A stretch of DNA of 64,000 nucleotides from Streptosporangium amethystogenes (GCF_000721075.1 NZ_JOEQ01000005.1:124001-188000), one strand, 5' to 3'. Numbered from the stretch's first letter, positions 43,837 to 53,349 are shown. Notes: generated from the sequence alone by a model not told the origin. Program-made: numbers and translations.

Positions 43837-44775
43837 GTGGGAGAGCTTCGAAGCAAGGCCGAGCACACCGAGGCCATCAGGACCGAGGGCAGGGTCTGCG
43901 TGGTCGTCAACACGCGCTCACGCCGAGGCCGGCGCCACTACCCGGAGGTGGTCCGCGCGCTGCGGGCCGCGGGGTTCGGGGCGATCCGCTTCTTCCCCGT
44001 GGTCGATCCCAAGCGGCTGCGCGCCACCCTGGAGGAGGCCCTGGCCACCGGGCCCGACCTGCTGGTCGTGGGCGGCGGTGACGGCACGCTCAGCTCCGCC
44101 GTCAAGCACGTCGCCCACCGTGACGTCGCCCTCGGCGTGCTGCCCCTGGGCACCACCAACAACTTCGTCCGCAGCCTCGGCGTCCCCCTCGACCTCGCCG
44201 GAGCCGTCGAGGTGCTGCGCACCGGCAAGGTCGCGGACATCGACCTGGGCATCGCCGGAGACCGCGAGTTCGCCAACCTGGCCAGCTTCGGGGTGTCGGT
44301 GGAGGTGGCGGGCAAGGTCAGGCACGGGGTGAAACGCCTCCTCGGCCGCGCGGCCTACCCGCTCACGGCACTGACGGTCCTCCCGGGCCACCGGCCGTTC
44401 CGGGCCTTCCTCACCGTGGACGGCCGCCGCCACGAGCTGCTCACCCACCAGCTCAACATCGCCAACGGCCGCTTCCACGGCGGCTGGCAGGTCGCCAAGG
44501 ACATCAGCATCGACAACGGTCGCCTGGTCGCCTACCAGCTCGGCTCGGGCAAGCGCCTGCGCCTGCTGGTGGAGACCATGATCCGGGCCGGCAGCGGCCG
44601 CTGGCGCAGTCTCGCGGGAGGTCCCTTCGTCGTGGGGCGCGAGATGCACCTGGAGACCGACCCGCCGCTGGCCGCCGACGTCGACGGCGAGGTCCGCCTG
44701 ATGACCCCCATCACGATCCGCACCGTCCCCAACGGGCTGCGGGTGATGGTCCCCGAGGACTTCGTCGACTCCTGA
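43837..44775 (+). CDS. Diacylglycerol kinase-family lipid kinase
   Basis: 312-aa DAGK_cat/YegS-type kinase. The nucleotide loop VVGGGDGTLSSAV and the LPLGTTNNFVRSLG motif are present, and the C-terminal beta-sandwich domain ends TIRTVPNGLRVMVP. It phosphorylates diacylglycerol or a related lipid, using ATP, at the membrane. GTG start. It stands alone, 40 bases after the protease terminator and convergent with the NERD gene. Confidence 0.9.
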   Translation: MGELRSKAEHTEAIRTEGRVCVVVNTRSRRGRRHYPEVVRALRAAGFGAIRFFPVVDPKRLRATLEEALATGPDLLVVGGGDGTLSSAVKHVAHRDVALGVLPLGTTNNFVRSLGVPLDLAGAVEVLRTGKVADIDLGIAGDREFANLASFGVSVEVAGKVRHGVKRLLGRAAYPLTALTVLPGHRPFRAFLTVDGRRHELLTHQLNIANGRFHGGWQVAKDISIDNGRLVAYQLGSGKRLRLLVETMIRAGSGRWRSLAGGPFVVGREMHLETDPPLAADVDGEVRLMTPITIRTVPNGLRVMVPEDFVDS

Positions 44776-44900
44776 GCCGCGTTGAGCGTCGCGGCCGTGC
44801 CATCAGCGCAGCGTCGTCGACTCCCGTCGGCACGCCGGGGAGAGCGGCCATGTGCCGGGCTGCGGGTCGGCCCCTGCTCCGCCGCGGGCCCGGCCCGCCT

Positions 44901-46475
44901 TCACGACTGTTTTCCGGTGATCCGCCGGAATCTCATCCTGAGCCTGTCGAGTAGCGGCTCCTGCCCCGAGCCGCTCCCGTCACGGGGGCTCTCCACGCGC
45001 TCGTCCCCGTGCCACGCGGGCACCTGGGCGTTTCGCGGCTCGTGCCGCTCCGGGCGTTCGGGGGCCGCCCCGCCGGTGTTCGCCGTGTCAGGGGCCTGGG
45101 GGCGGGGGTTCGGCGCGGTGAGGGCCGGTGGGCGAGGGCGCCGCGCCCGCCGCAGGTCGGACAGGGCCTCGGCGGCGTCCGGACGCTTGTGCGTCGCGTG
45201 GTCGCGCATGCGCCGGAGCAGGTCCATGATCTCGGCGGATGCCTCACTGGAAGCGGGTTCGGCGTCGGGATTGGCCGGTGGGAGCTCCCCGGTCAGCAGT
45301 TGGAAGGCGATCACCCCGGCCGCGTACACGTCGGAGGCGGCGGTCATCCGCTCGGGCATGGCCTGGCACTCGGGGGCCGCGTAGTGGGTGTCGAGCACGT
45401 TGGGCAGCTCGTTGGCGACGGTGTGCGCGCGGGGTCCCGGCTTGGCGTAGTCGAACCCGGTGAGCATCGCCCGCCCGTTCTCCGTCACCAGCACGCACGC
45501 GGGACTGAGCGCCCGGTGGATCACGTTGTTGGCGTGCACGTGGGCCAGGCCCAGCAGCATGTCCTCCACCACGTCCAGCCGGGCGGCGGTGGAGAGCGTA
45601 CGGGGGGAGGCGGTGAGGTGCAGGTGCAGCGCCTGACCGTGCACGTCGTCGAGGACCAGTACGAACCGGCTCTCGTCGTCGATGGCGAAGAAGTCACGGG
45701 CGCGCACCACGCACGGATGCGCCGGGATCCTGGTGAGAGCCTGGTAGGCGTTGGTGATCAGCCGTCGTTCGGCCGCTCTCGGCTCCTCCTCCGCCAGGGG
45801 GTCGGCCCGGTAGACGCGCAGCAGGACCGTCTCGCTGCCGGGAACCGTCGCGTTGATCGCACGGTACTCGGTGACCCGGTTGTCGCCGCCCAGCTGTTCC
45901 TCCACCTCCCAGCTGCCGAAACGCGGTGGCGCCGTGGAGCGTCGCACGCTCCCGTTGAGCGCCTCGATGATCGCGGTGCCGTACGGCGCGGTGTCCGTGG
46001 TGTGGCCGCGTCTGACCCGGGAGGCGTCACTCAGTGTGCCGACAAGCCCGGCCAGGTCGGTGACGTGGCGCGAGTCGCGGCCGGCCGGGTCGACCAGCTC
46101 CGCGCCGGCCCCGGTGAGCACCACCAGGCTGTCGACGTAGACCCGGTCCAGCTCGCGCCGCTCCTGGGTGAGCAGCCCCTTGAGCGCGCGCCCGTTGCCG
46201 CGCAGCTTGGCGACGGGGGAGCCGAACGCCTCCCGTCGCAGCGGGAACCAGCGGTTTCCCGCGACCTCGATCCTGCCCCGGGTGCCCTTGACGTCGATGA
46301 CGCAGAGTGAGTGGCCGGTCAGGACGATCACATCAACCTCGAAGGTGTCGTCGCCGCGGGGCACCTCGATGTTGTGCAGCAGTAGCCAGTCCGGTGGGGC
46401 GTTGTCTCGCAGGTGTGCGATGACCCGTCGCTCGGCGTCGTTGACCGGGCTTCCGCCGCCGACGATCTGTGCCAT
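44901..46475 (-). CDS. NERD-domain protein fused to a pseudokinase
   Basis: 524 aa. An N-terminal NERD (nuclease-related) domain (about 10-125; EVDVIVLTGHSLCVIDVKG keeps the Asp and the D-x-K-like strand of the fold) is followed by a Ser/Thr-kinase-like domain (about 185-450). Catalytic residues are replaced: Arg220 in place of the ATP Lys (VLLRVY), HRA at 320-322 instead of HRD, and GFD at 340-342 instead of DFG, although DVYAAGVIAFQLLTGELP is well kept. A basic Pro-rich tail ends the protein. NERD-kinase fusions occur in phage defence (PglW/BREX type) but are larger there. Function unknown. Confidence 0.85.
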   Translation of the reverse strand: MAQIVGGGSPVNDAERRVIAHLRDNAPPDWLLLHNIEVPRGDDTFEVDVIVLTGHSLCVIDVKGTRGRIEVAGNRWFPLRREAFGSPVAKLRGNGRALKGLLTQERRELDRVYVDSLVVLTGAGAELVDPAGRDSRHVTDLAGLVGTLSDASRVRRGHTTDTAPYGTAIIEALNGSVRRSTAPPRFGSWEVEEQLGGDNRVTEYRAINATVPGSETVLLRVYRADPLAEEEPRAAERRLITNAYQALTRIPAHPCVVRARDFFAIDDESRFVLVLDDVHGQALHLHLTASPRTLSTAARLDVVEDMLLGLAHVHANNVIHRALSPACVLVTENGRAMLTGFDYAKPGPRAHTVANELPNVLDTHYAAPECQAMPERMTAASDVYAAGVIAFQLLTGELPPANPDAEPASSEASAEIMDLLRRMRDHATHKRPDAAEALSDLRRARRPRPPALTAPNPRPQAPDTANTGGAAPERPERHEPRNAQVPAWHGDERVESPRDGSGSGQEPLLDRLRMRFRRITGKQS

Positions 46476-46477
46476 CT

Positions 46478-46573
46478 CTAGCGTGCCGCCTTCCTGATCG
46501 TGCTCATCGTGTCACGCAGTATCTCAAGAGGCTCATCTTCGCCCGTACCTTTACTTTTCCACCACTCGGACAC
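46478..46573 (-). CDS. Possible 31-codon leader or small protein before the NERD gene
   Basis: GTG start with GGGAGG five bases upstream; the 31-residue product has SEWWKSKGTGEDEP and ends TMSTIRKAAR. Its stop is two bases before the NERD start, so translation of the two is probably coupled. The frame is AT-richer than its surroundings. It could be a true small protein or a coupling leader; there is no homology evidence. Confidence 0.5.
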   Translation of the reverse strand: MSEWWKSKGTGEDEPLEILRDTMSTIRKAAR

Positions 46574-46826
46574 GCGGGCCTCCCTATGATCATGGCCTAG
46601 TCCTGGCCGGGAGACGTGATCGACGTGTTCGGCACGTCGGGCGTCCGCCGGGCCCCGAGGTGACAGGCGGGGCATCGCGGCCGATCAGGATGCCGAACGC
46701 GACTCCTGCGGGTCGTGGTGGTGAGGCGGTGTTATCCCTGTGGCTCCCGTGGGCATCGCCGCCGGGCCGATGTTTGCCACGGTGAGACAGGGTAGGCGTC
46801 CTTTCCTGTAGGGGAGGAGGCAGTCC

Positions 46827-47225
46827 ATGGTCAACACCAAGGAGTCACTGCCGACGTCCGAGCTGATCCGGCAGATGTCGGAGCAGGTCTCGCGTCTGGT
46901 CAGGGACGAACTCCGCCTGGCCAAGGCGGAACTCACCGAGAAGGGCAAACACGCGGGAATCGGCGCTGGGCTGTTCGGCGGGGCGGGAGTCGTGGCCCTG
47001 TTCGGGACAGGCTCTCTGATCGCCGCGGTCATCCTGCTTCTCGCGTACGTGATGCCCGCCTGGGTGGCCGCGGCGGTCGTGGGCGTGGTGCTGCTGGCCT
47101 TGGCCGGCGTGCTCGGGTTCTCCGGCAAGCGCCAGGTCGCAGAGGCGGCCCCGCCGACGCCCGTGCGGACCATCGAGAGCGTCAGGGACGACATCTACGC
47201 GGTAAAGGAGAGGGCCCACCGATGA
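46827..47225 (+). CDS. Phage-holin-superfamily (DUF1469) membrane protein
   Basis: 132 aa. A helical N terminus typical of the family (SELIRQMSEQVSRLVRDELR then LAKAEL) leads to two hydrophobic helices (about 45-75 and 78-100). This family (Pfam Phage_holin_3_6) is a membrane and stress protein group in actinobacteria rather than a true phage holin. It overlaps the DUF3618 gene downstream (ATGA), a very common pair. Confidence 0.9.
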   Translation: MVNTKESLPTSELIRQMSEQVSRLVRDELRLAKAELTEKGKHAGIGAGLFGGAGVVALFGTGSLIAAVILLLAYVMPAWVAAAVVGVVLLALAGVLGFSGKRQVAEAAPPTPVRTIESVRDDIYAVKERAHR

Positions 47226-47914
47226 CTGAGACAGACCCGGGGGGACCCGACCGGCCCCGGGCCGAGGCCGGAATCACCGGATCCCGAAGGAAAAGGGTCG
47301 GTGCCCCGATAACGCCGGATGAGAGGGAGTCGCTGAACATCCCGCCGAAGCAGCCGTACGGCACGCCCGGCGAGGATCTCGGCCTCCCGGAGCCCGAGCG
47401 CGACGGCACGCCCCGGCTCCCGGAGAGCGTGGCCGCCGGCGCCACCCCCTACGCCGACACCGTCGACACCGGTGTCGGCGAGACGAAGACCGGCAAGATC
47501 ATCACAAAGGATGAGAACGACGCGGAAACCCTGCGGCGGGATATCGAGGACGCCCGCCGCGAACTTGGCGACACTGTGGAGGCACTGGTGCACAAGACCG
47601 ATGTGAAGGGCCGTTTTCAGGAGACCGCCGCCCACGTGGGTGAAGATCTACGTAAGGCAGGGGCGGCGACCGCCAGCACCGCCACCGAGATGATGGAGCG
47701 GGTCAAGACGGCCGCCCCGGAAATGGTCGGACGTATGAAGGAGACCGCCCCCGAGATCGTCGGCCGGGTCAAGGAGGCGACCCCCGTCGAGATCAAGGAC
47801 GCGGCGGAGAAGGTCACGGCCGAGGCGGGTAAGCGCCCCGTTCTGACGATCGCGGCGGTGGCCGCGTTCGCCCTGGTCGTCTTCCGGGTCCTGCGGAGAG
47901 GGAAGAAGAGGTAG
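47222..47914 (+). CDS. DUF3618 domain protein with C-terminal membrane anchor
   Basis: 230 aa. A disordered charged N terminus precedes the DUF3618 signature (AETLRRDIEDARRELGDTVE then ALVHKTDVKGR), then heptad-like helices with three near repeats of A-P-E-M/I-V-G-R (residues about 165-185) and a C-terminal hydrophobic helix plus RRGKKR. The overlap with the DUF1469 gene implies a shared complex at the membrane. Function not established; pairs like this are linked with envelope stress. Confidence 0.88.
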   Translation: MTETDPGGPDRPRAEAGITGSRRKRVGAPITPDERESLNIPPKQPYGTPGEDLGLPEPERDGTPRLPESVAAGATPYADTVDTGVGETKTGKIITKDENDAETLRRDIEDARRELGDTVEALVHKTDVKGRFQETAAHVGEDLRKAGAATASTATEMMERVKTAAPEMVGRMKETAPEIVGRVKEATPVEIKDAAEKVTAEAGKRPVLTIAAVAAFALVVFRVLRRGKKR

Positions 47915-48345
47915 CCGTCCGGCGACACCGGCAGGGCCGTCCCAGACGATTCACGGGGGGCGGCCCAAAGCCCTCAGAACCACCCTGACGGGAGTCTCGA
48001 AGGGGCTGACGGGGGTGGCCTTCGACGCCGCCGGGGCGACGCGAACCGCCGGATCTCCAGCAGATCCGGCCAATACCCGTGCGCCCAGGCGAGCCAAACT
48101 CAGCTCTGCCGGGGTAATCTGACCGTTTCCGGGTGGGCGGCGGACCCCCTCCTCTCCGCCTGCCCGGACCTTCCCGCCGCTGATGTCCCGCAGAACCGCC
48201 TTCGCTCCGCCTGGACCTTCACATCGACCGGGCCATATTTTCATAGCGAAAGGCGAAGTATCCGGACTCAGGAACATGCGTGCCCGAGCGCATGTAGCGT
48301 TCTTGGGCAGGACATGTTCTCGGGGCAGAACACACGGGAGGTCTC
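47915..48345. other. Intergenic region with a hairpin (48048-48070)
   Basis: 431 bases. GCCGGATCT (48048-48056) and its complement (48062-48070) form a nine-base stem with a five-base loop that may terminate the DUF3618 transcript, though it lies 134 bases after the stop. A 108-codon frame on the minus strand (47951-48277) lacks a ribosome binding site and domain features. GGGAGG at 48334 serves the next gene. Confidence 0.45.
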
Positions 48346-48906
48346 ATGCGCCACGCTCTGGGGATTGCCGCGGGCCTCGCGCTCATCGCGGCGGCCCTCT
48401 CCCCGCTGCCCCAGGCCCAGGCCAGTTGCGTCAGCGTGACCAGGAAATGCCAGGCCCAGCCACTGATCGATATCAAGGTGGCGGCCAGGGCCACGTCCCC
48501 GGCGGCCCCGAACGGGCAGGTCTCCTACACCCTTGACTACTCGATGACCCTGACCCCGTCCTTCGCCCCCTACTGGGGCACCTTCTGGGTGGGCGGCCGC
48601 TTTCCCGCGGGGCGGGGCCCCACCAGGGCGGTGCTGCTCGACGCCGCCGGCAAGCGGGTCGCCGTCCTGCGCTGCCGCGAGCACTCCGACGGTGTCTGGT
48701 GCGCCGCGGGCAGCCACATCCCGAACCGGGGAAGGGTGGTCCTCACCGCCCGTACCGGGGGCAAGGGCGTGACCAGACTCGGTTTCGACAGTTTCGAGGA
48801 GCTCGACCGCAAGGAGTCCGAGCGGCGCTTCAGCCGGCGGGAGGCGCGCGCCCGATTCTGCAACCACCGTTTCACCGCGACCGTCACCACGACGCGGGAC
48901 TCCTGA
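48346..48906 (+). CDS. Secreted protein of unknown function
   Basis: 186 aa with a clear Sec signal peptide (about 1-27: MRHALGIAAGLALIAAALSP then cleavage after QAQA-like residues). The mature part has five Cys, is rich in beta-strand-type sequence (GQVSYTLDYSMTLTPSF), and ends in a basic helix followed by HRFTATVTTTR. I do not recognise a family. GGGAGG seven bases before the ATG supports the start. It stands alone. Confidence 0.75.
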   Translation: MRHALGIAAGLALIAAALSPLPQAQASCVSVTRKCQAQPLIDIKVAARATSPAAPNGQVSYTLDYSMTLTPSFAPYWGTFWVGGRFPAGRGPTRAVLLDAAGKRVAVLRCREHSDGVWCAAGSHIPNRGRVVLTARTGGKGVTRLGFDSFEELDRKESERRFSRREARARFCNHRFTATVTTTRDS

Positions 48907-49198
48907 ACGGCCTCCAGATCCGGCTGTACGCCCCGGACGAGGAGGTCCACGCCACCCAGGTGGGCGCCGGAAGGCGTCTACCGCTCGGGACCGGGCCTGA
49001 GTGACCCGCTGCCGGAGCGGCTCCAGGCCGAGCGGGATCCTTCCCGTGATCACCGGGGAGTTCCAACGGGGGCCCATGGCCCCGGCCCGGACGATGCGAG
49101 ATCATGTCCTTGCGGTACCTGGTGAGGTACCTCCCGCAGGCCAGGACCGGCCCGCTCACCCCCCCCCGCGGGACCGCTTTTCCCGAAAGGACCTCGTG

Positions 49199-50359
49199 AT
49201 GGACTTCGAACTCAACGAGGAACAGCAGCTGTTCCGCCGGACCCTGCGGGAGTACGTCGACAAGGAGATCGTGCCGGTCGCCCCGGAGTGGGAGCGGACC
49301 GGCCGCTACCCCACGGAGATCGTCGAGGGCTTCAAGCGGATGGGGCTGTTCGGGATCACGATCCCCGAGGAGTACGGCGGGCTGGCCCTGGACCGGGTGT
49401 CGTTCGCCCTGGTCTTCGAGGAGATCGCCCGCGGCTGGATGGGCGTGGCCGGGGTGCTCGGCTCGCACTCCCTGGCCGCCTGGATGATCGCCACCTACGG
49501 CACGGAGGAGCAGAGAGGCACCTACCTGCCGGACCTGGCCACCGGTGTCCGCCGCACCGGCATCGCGCTGACCGAGCCGGCGGCCGGCACCGACCTGCAG
49601 GGCATCCAGACGCGGGCCGTCCGCGACGGCGACCACTACGTGATCAACGGCACCAAGACCTGGATCACCAACGCCCGGCACGCCGACCCGATGCCCGTGC
49701 TGGTCAAGACCTCTCTCACCGACCCCGCGCACCGAGGCATGTCCCTCATCCTGGTCGAGGCGGGAACTCCCGGCTACACGGTCAGCCGCGACCTGCCCAA
49801 ACTCGGCTACAAGGGCACCGAGACCTGCGAGATCGTGCTGCAGGACGTGCGCGTCCCGGCCTCGGCGCTGCTCGGCGGGGTCGAGGGGCGGGGTATGCAG
49901 CAGGCGCTGTCCGCCCTGGAACTCGGCCGGGTCAACATCGCGGCCCGCGCCGTCGGCGTCTCCCAGTGCGCCTACGACGCCGCGCTGAGCTACTCGCGCG
50001 AGCGCCACGCCTTCGGCCGGCCCATCTCCGACTTCCAGGCCATCCAGCTCAAGCTCGCGGACATGGCCACCGACATCCAGGCGGCCCGGCTGCTGACCTA
50101 CTGGGCGGCGGTCCGCTCCGAGAACGGCGCGGTGAACTCCGAGGCCGCGATGGCCAAGTACTTCGCGTCCGAGGTGGCGCTGCGCACCACCATGGAGGCG
50201 ATGCGGATCCACGGCGGTTACGGCTACTCCCAGGAGTTCGTCCTCGAACGTCTCTACCGCGACGCGCCCCTGATGGCCATCGGCGAGGGCACCAACGACA
50301 TCCAGCGGATGGTCATCGCGAAGTCCCTCGTCTCGGGTACCGCTAAGGTCGGATGGTGA
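49199..50359 (+). CDS. Acyl-CoA dehydrogenase
   Basis: 386-aa flavoprotein of the usual family length. FAD/substrate segments ALTEPAAGTD and ITNARHADPM, then RHAFGRPISDFQAIQLKLAD, and the C-terminal RDAPLMAIGEGTNDIQR with the catalytic-Glu region. It introduces a trans-2 double bond into acyl-CoA. ATG 49199 puts the conserved N terminus (MDFELNEEQQLFRRTLREYV) first. The CitE-like lyase starts seven bases before its stop, and a HIT protein follows, so the three form an operon; the acyl substrate is unknown. Confidence 0.92.
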   Translation: MDFELNEEQQLFRRTLREYVDKEIVPVAPEWERTGRYPTEIVEGFKRMGLFGITIPEEYGGLALDRVSFALVFEEIARGWMGVAGVLGSHSLAAWMIATYGTEEQRGTYLPDLATGVRRTGIALTEPAAGTDLQGIQTRAVRDGDHYVINGTKTWITNARHADPMPVLVKTSLTDPAHRGMSLILVEAGTPGYTVSRDLPKLGYKGTETCEIVLQDVRVPASALLGGVEGRGMQQALSALELGRVNIAARAVGVSQCAYDAALSYSRERHAFGRPISDFQAIQLKLADMATDIQAARLLTYWAAVRSENGAVNSEAAMAKYFASEVALRTTMEAMRIHGGYGYSQEFVLERLYRDAPLMAIGEGTNDIQRMVIAKSLVSGTAKVGW

Positions 50360-51186
50360 TGCGATCTGCCCTTTATGTACCAGGTGACCAGCCCGAAAAA
50401 CTCGCCAAGGCGCTCGGCAGGGGAGCCGACAGCCTGATCGTGGACCTTGAGGACGCGGTCCTGCCCGTGCACAAGGAGGCGGCCCGCGCGGCCGTCGCCG
50501 CGTGGCTGCGCGGGCTCGGCCCCGACACCCCCGAGATCTACGTACGGATCAATCCCGGCCCGGCCGGACACGACGACCTTCGGGCGGTCGCCCTGCCCGG
50601 GGTGCGCGGAGTCTGTGTGGCCAAGACCGAGTCGGCCGCCGAACTGGAGGCCGTCGACGCCGTGCTCACCGCCGCCGAGGCGGCCCAGGGAGTGCCGGGC
50701 GGCTCCATCGTGGTGTGCCCCCTGCTGGAGAGCGCCGCCGCGATCCTGGCGGCCCCGGAGATCGCCAGGGCGCCCCGTGTCTCGCGCCTGCAGGTCGGCG
50801 AGGCCGATCTCCGCGCCGACCTCGCGGTCGAGACCGGCCCCGACGAGCGGGAACTGCTGTGGGCTCGCTCCCAGGTCGTCCTGGCCTCGGCGGCCGCCCG
50901 ACTCGCCCCGCCCCTCGCCCCGGTCAGCACCGACTTCCGCGACCTCGACGCCCTGCGGGTCTCCACCCTCGCCCTGAAACGCCTCGGTTTCCGCGGCAGG
51001 GCCTGTATCCACCCCGCCCAGGTGGCCGTCGTCAACGAGGTCTTCACCCCCTCGCAGGAAGAGCTCGACCGGGCTCGTGACCTGATCGCCCGCTTCGAGG
51101 CATCCGGATCAGGTGTCGTCACCGACGCCAGGGGCCAGATGGTCGACGAGGCGGTGGTGAGGGCCGCCCGCCGCCTCCTATCCTGA
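50353..51186 (+). CDS. HpcH/HpaI aldolase/citrate lyase beta-family (CitE-like) protein
   Basis: 277 aa. Metal and substrate motifs: RSALYVPGDQPEKLAKAL, SLIVDLEDAVLP, Glu in PLLESAAAIL, and GRACIHPAQVAVVNEVF at the end, all typical of CitE-like proteins. It lacks CitD/CitF partners, so it is not citrate lyase. Malyl-, citramalyl- or beta-methylmalyl-CoA lyase/thioesterase activity is more likely. Three possible starts (ATG 50353, GTG 50356, ATG 50359) overlap the dehydrogenase stop. Confidence 0.9.
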   Translation: MVMRSALYVPGDQPEKLAKALGRGADSLIVDLEDAVLPVHKEAARAAVAAWLRGLGPDTPEIYVRINPGPAGHDDLRAVALPGVRGVCVAKTESAAELEAVDAVLTAAEAAQGVPGGSIVVCPLLESAAAILAAPEIARAPRVSRLQVGEADLRADLAVETGPDERELLWARSQVVLASAAARLAPPLAPVSTDFRDLDALRVSTLALKRLGFRGRACIHPAQVAVVNEVFTPSQEELDRARDLIARFEASGSGVVTDARGQMVDEAVVRAARRLLS

Positions 51187-51187
51187 C

Positions 51188-51622
51188 GTGGTGCCAGGTG
51201 AACGGTGTCTGTTCTGCGCCATCGCGACCGGGGAGCGCCCGGCCCACATCGTCCTCGCGGACGGCGTGGCCGCGGCCTTCCTGGACACGCGCCCGGTCTT
51301 CAAGGGCCATGTCCTGGTGGTCCCGCTGACCCACGTCGAGACGCTGGCGGACCTGCCGGTGCCGATGGTCGGCCCGTTCTTCGAACGCGTCCGCGCCGTC
51401 GCCGTCGCCGTCGAGTCGGGCCTGGCGGCGGCCGGCACGTTCGTCGCGGCGAACAACCGCGTCAGCCAGAGCGTCCCGCACCTGCACGTCCACGTGGTCC
51501 CCCGTAACCGCAAGGACGGCCTGCGCGGCTTCTTCTGGCCCCGTACGAAATACGACGATCCCGCCGAGGCCGAGAGCTACGCCCGTCGCGTCCGCGAGGC
51601 CCTCGGCCCGCCGGCCTCCTGA
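51188..51622 (+). CDS. HIT-family nucleotide hydrolase
   Basis: 144 aa. CLFCAIATGERPAHIVLADG is the usual HIT N terminus with a zinc-type CxxC, and the histidine triad is HLHVHVVPRN. Members hydrolyse or transfer nucleoside phosphoramidates and dinucleotides. GTG start one base after the CitE-like stop, so it is co-translated; a metabolic link to that operon is not evident. Confidence 0.9.
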   Translation: MVPGERCLFCAIATGERPAHIVLADGVAAAFLDTRPVFKGHVLVVPLTHVETLADLPVPMVGPFFERVRAVAVAVESGLAAAGTFVAANNRVSQSVPHLHVHVVPRNRKDGLRGFFWPRTKYDDPAEAESYARRVREALGPPAS

Positions 51623-51944
51623 ACCGCCTGACCGCCTCCGGTTCCGGGGGCGGCGGTGAGGAGATCCGCGGGTACACGTCCGCCTCGCCTGCCGGAGTGG
51701 GCTCCCCGAGTGGGTTCGCCCGGGACGGGGGCCTGTCCGAGGAGCGAGGGCCGGTCGTTCGGAGAGGCCCGTCAGGCTATTTGATCTACAGCGTAAAGGC
51801 GCCCGGGATCGTCGCCGGCCTCACCCCGGAAGGGCGCCAGGCCGCCGCCGAGCGGATCCCGCCCCTGTGCTGACCGGATACGGAAGGCCGGTGTGATCCG
51901 CATGGGCCGGGCGCGGGTGGGGCTGGGCGTATAAGGTCCGGAGC
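51623..51944. other. Intergenic region before the LytS-type kinase
   Basis: 322 bases. One frame ends at about 51873 with a plausible-looking tail (GYLIYSVKAPGIVAGLTPEG) but has no start or ribosome binding site, and I could not recognise it. It may be a decayed gene end. Nothing else is evident beyond the presumed promoter of the kinase gene. Confidence 0.35.
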
Positions 51945-53144
51945 GTGGAACCCGTCATCGCCGTGTTGCTGGTCGTCGCCCTGATCGGGGTACCCGCCCT
52001 GGTGCTGTGGCGGGTGCTGCGAGGGCGCAGGGAACTGGGCAGCAGCCCGGCCGAGCGGGCCACCTTCGAGACCCTGCACACCGCCTCCCTCGCCGCGCCG
52101 CCGCTGCGGGCCGGGCTGACCGAGGCGGGAGCGCAGAAGGCGTCCCGGCACCTGCGGGAACTGCTGGGCTCCCCGGCGCTGGCGGTCACCGACGAGGAGA
52201 GGCTGCTGGTCTACGACGGCGAGGGCGACGACCATCACGCCCGTGAGGCGTTCACCCACGCCGCCAAGACGCTCAGCGGGGGCCGGACCCGGGTCCTCGG
52301 TCCCGAAGTCGTCTGGTGCGACCTTCCCGAGTGCCCGATCAGGTTCGCCGTGGTGGTGCCGCTGACCACCGACGGGCGGGTGGTCGGTTCCCTGGCCGCG
52401 TACGGCGGGCACGCCTCGGCGGGGCTGGTCAGGGCCGCCCACGAGGTCGCGAACTGGGTCGACTCGCAGCTGGAGCTGGCCGAACTCGACAGGTCCAGGA
52501 CACGCCTGATGGAGGCCGAGGTCCGGGCGCTGCGCGCGCAGATCTCCCCGCACTTCATCTACAACTCGCTGACGACCATCGCCAGCTTCGTCCGTTCCGA
52601 TCCTGACCGCTCCCGTGAGCTGCTGCTGGAGTTCGCCGATTTCACCCGCTACTCTTTCCGGCGGCACGGGGAGTTCACCACGCTGGCCGAGGAACTGCGT
52701 TCCATCGACCGCTACCTCATCCTGGAACGTGCCCGCTTCGGCGACCAGCTTCAGGTGACGCTGCGCATCGCCCCGGAGGTGCTCGCGGTCGCGGTGCCGT
52801 TCCTGTGCCTGCAGCCGCTGGTGGAGAACGCGGTCCAGCACGGGCTGGAGAGCAAGCCCGGGATAGGGCGCATCTCGATCGTCGCCGAGGACGCCGGGGC
52901 GGAATGCCGGATCAGCGTGGAGGACGACGGCGTCGGCATGGAACCGGACCGCCTGCGCCGCATCCTGGCCGGTGACGCCGACGAGCGCTCGGGGGCGGGA
53001 GGAGTGGGACTGGTCAATGTGGACGAGCGGTTGCGCCAGGTCTACGGGGACGAGTACGGCCTGGTGGCGGAGACGGCCAAGGGGGCGGGTACGAAGGTCA
53101 GTGTCCGCCTGCCGAAGTACCACCCGGGTGTCTCCGTCCGTTGA
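51945..53144 (+). CDS. LytS/YpdA-type sensor histidine kinase
   Basis: 399 aa, GTG start. One N-terminal membrane helix, a GAF-like sensor region (about 55-170), then the His_kinase (PF06580) motif RAQISPHFIYNSLTTIASF with the phospho-acceptor His, and a HATPase with PLVENAVQHGLE and GGVGLVNVDERLRQVYG. It lacks the multi-helix 5TM-LYT domain of LytS proper. It pairs with the LytTR regulator 205 bases downstream. BtsS/YpdA relatives sense pyruvate and control transporters, which fits the symporters that follow. Confidence 0.9.
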   Translation: MEPVIAVLLVVALIGVPALVLWRVLRGRRELGSSPAERATFETLHTASLAAPPLRAGLTEAGAQKASRHLRELLGSPALAVTDEERLLVYDGEGDDHHAREAFTHAAKTLSGGRTRVLGPEVVWCDLPECPIRFAVVVPLTTDGRVVGSLAAYGGHASAGLVRAAHEVANWVDSQLELAELDRSRTRLMEAEVRALRAQISPHFIYNSLTTIASFVRSDPDRSRELLLEFADFTRYSFRRHGEFTTLAEELRSIDRYLILERARFGDQLQVTLRIAPEVLAVAVPFLCLQPLVENAVQHGLESKPGIGRISIVAEDAGAECRISVEDDGVGMEPDRLRRILAGDADERSGAGGVGLVNVDERLRQVYGDEYGLVAETAKGAGTKVSVRLPKYHPGVSVR

Positions 53145-53349
53145 ACCGTGCCCGATCGGCCGTCCCGCTCGCGGTCGGACTCCTTCGGCGCTCTGCCCGT
53201 CCGCCCGCCGTGCCGTTCACCGGCTACCGGGCTCTCCGGTCTGACCGGGCGCCCATATCCGATTAAGTCTTCCCCTGAATATGAAAAAGTTGACAGGCGA
53301 TGTCTAATTCATCACCCTCTAGAAATTCCCGCGTGAACGACCTGGAGGA

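Noticed and set aside
40890..43913. A 1007-codon open frame antisense to the M6 protease
   Set aside because: Its Val/Gly/Arg/Asp-rich, low-complexity composition is the usual shadow of a high-GC gene; the sense strand encodes a full metalloprotease with HEYGH and a signal peptide.
46827..47225. Phage holin indicating a prophage
   Set aside because: DUF1469 proteins paired with DUF3618 are ordinary chromosomal membrane proteins in actinobacteria; no other phage genes are near.
47951..48277. A 108-codon minus-strand frame before the secreted protein
   Set aside because: No ribosome binding site and no recognisable features; it spans a hairpin.
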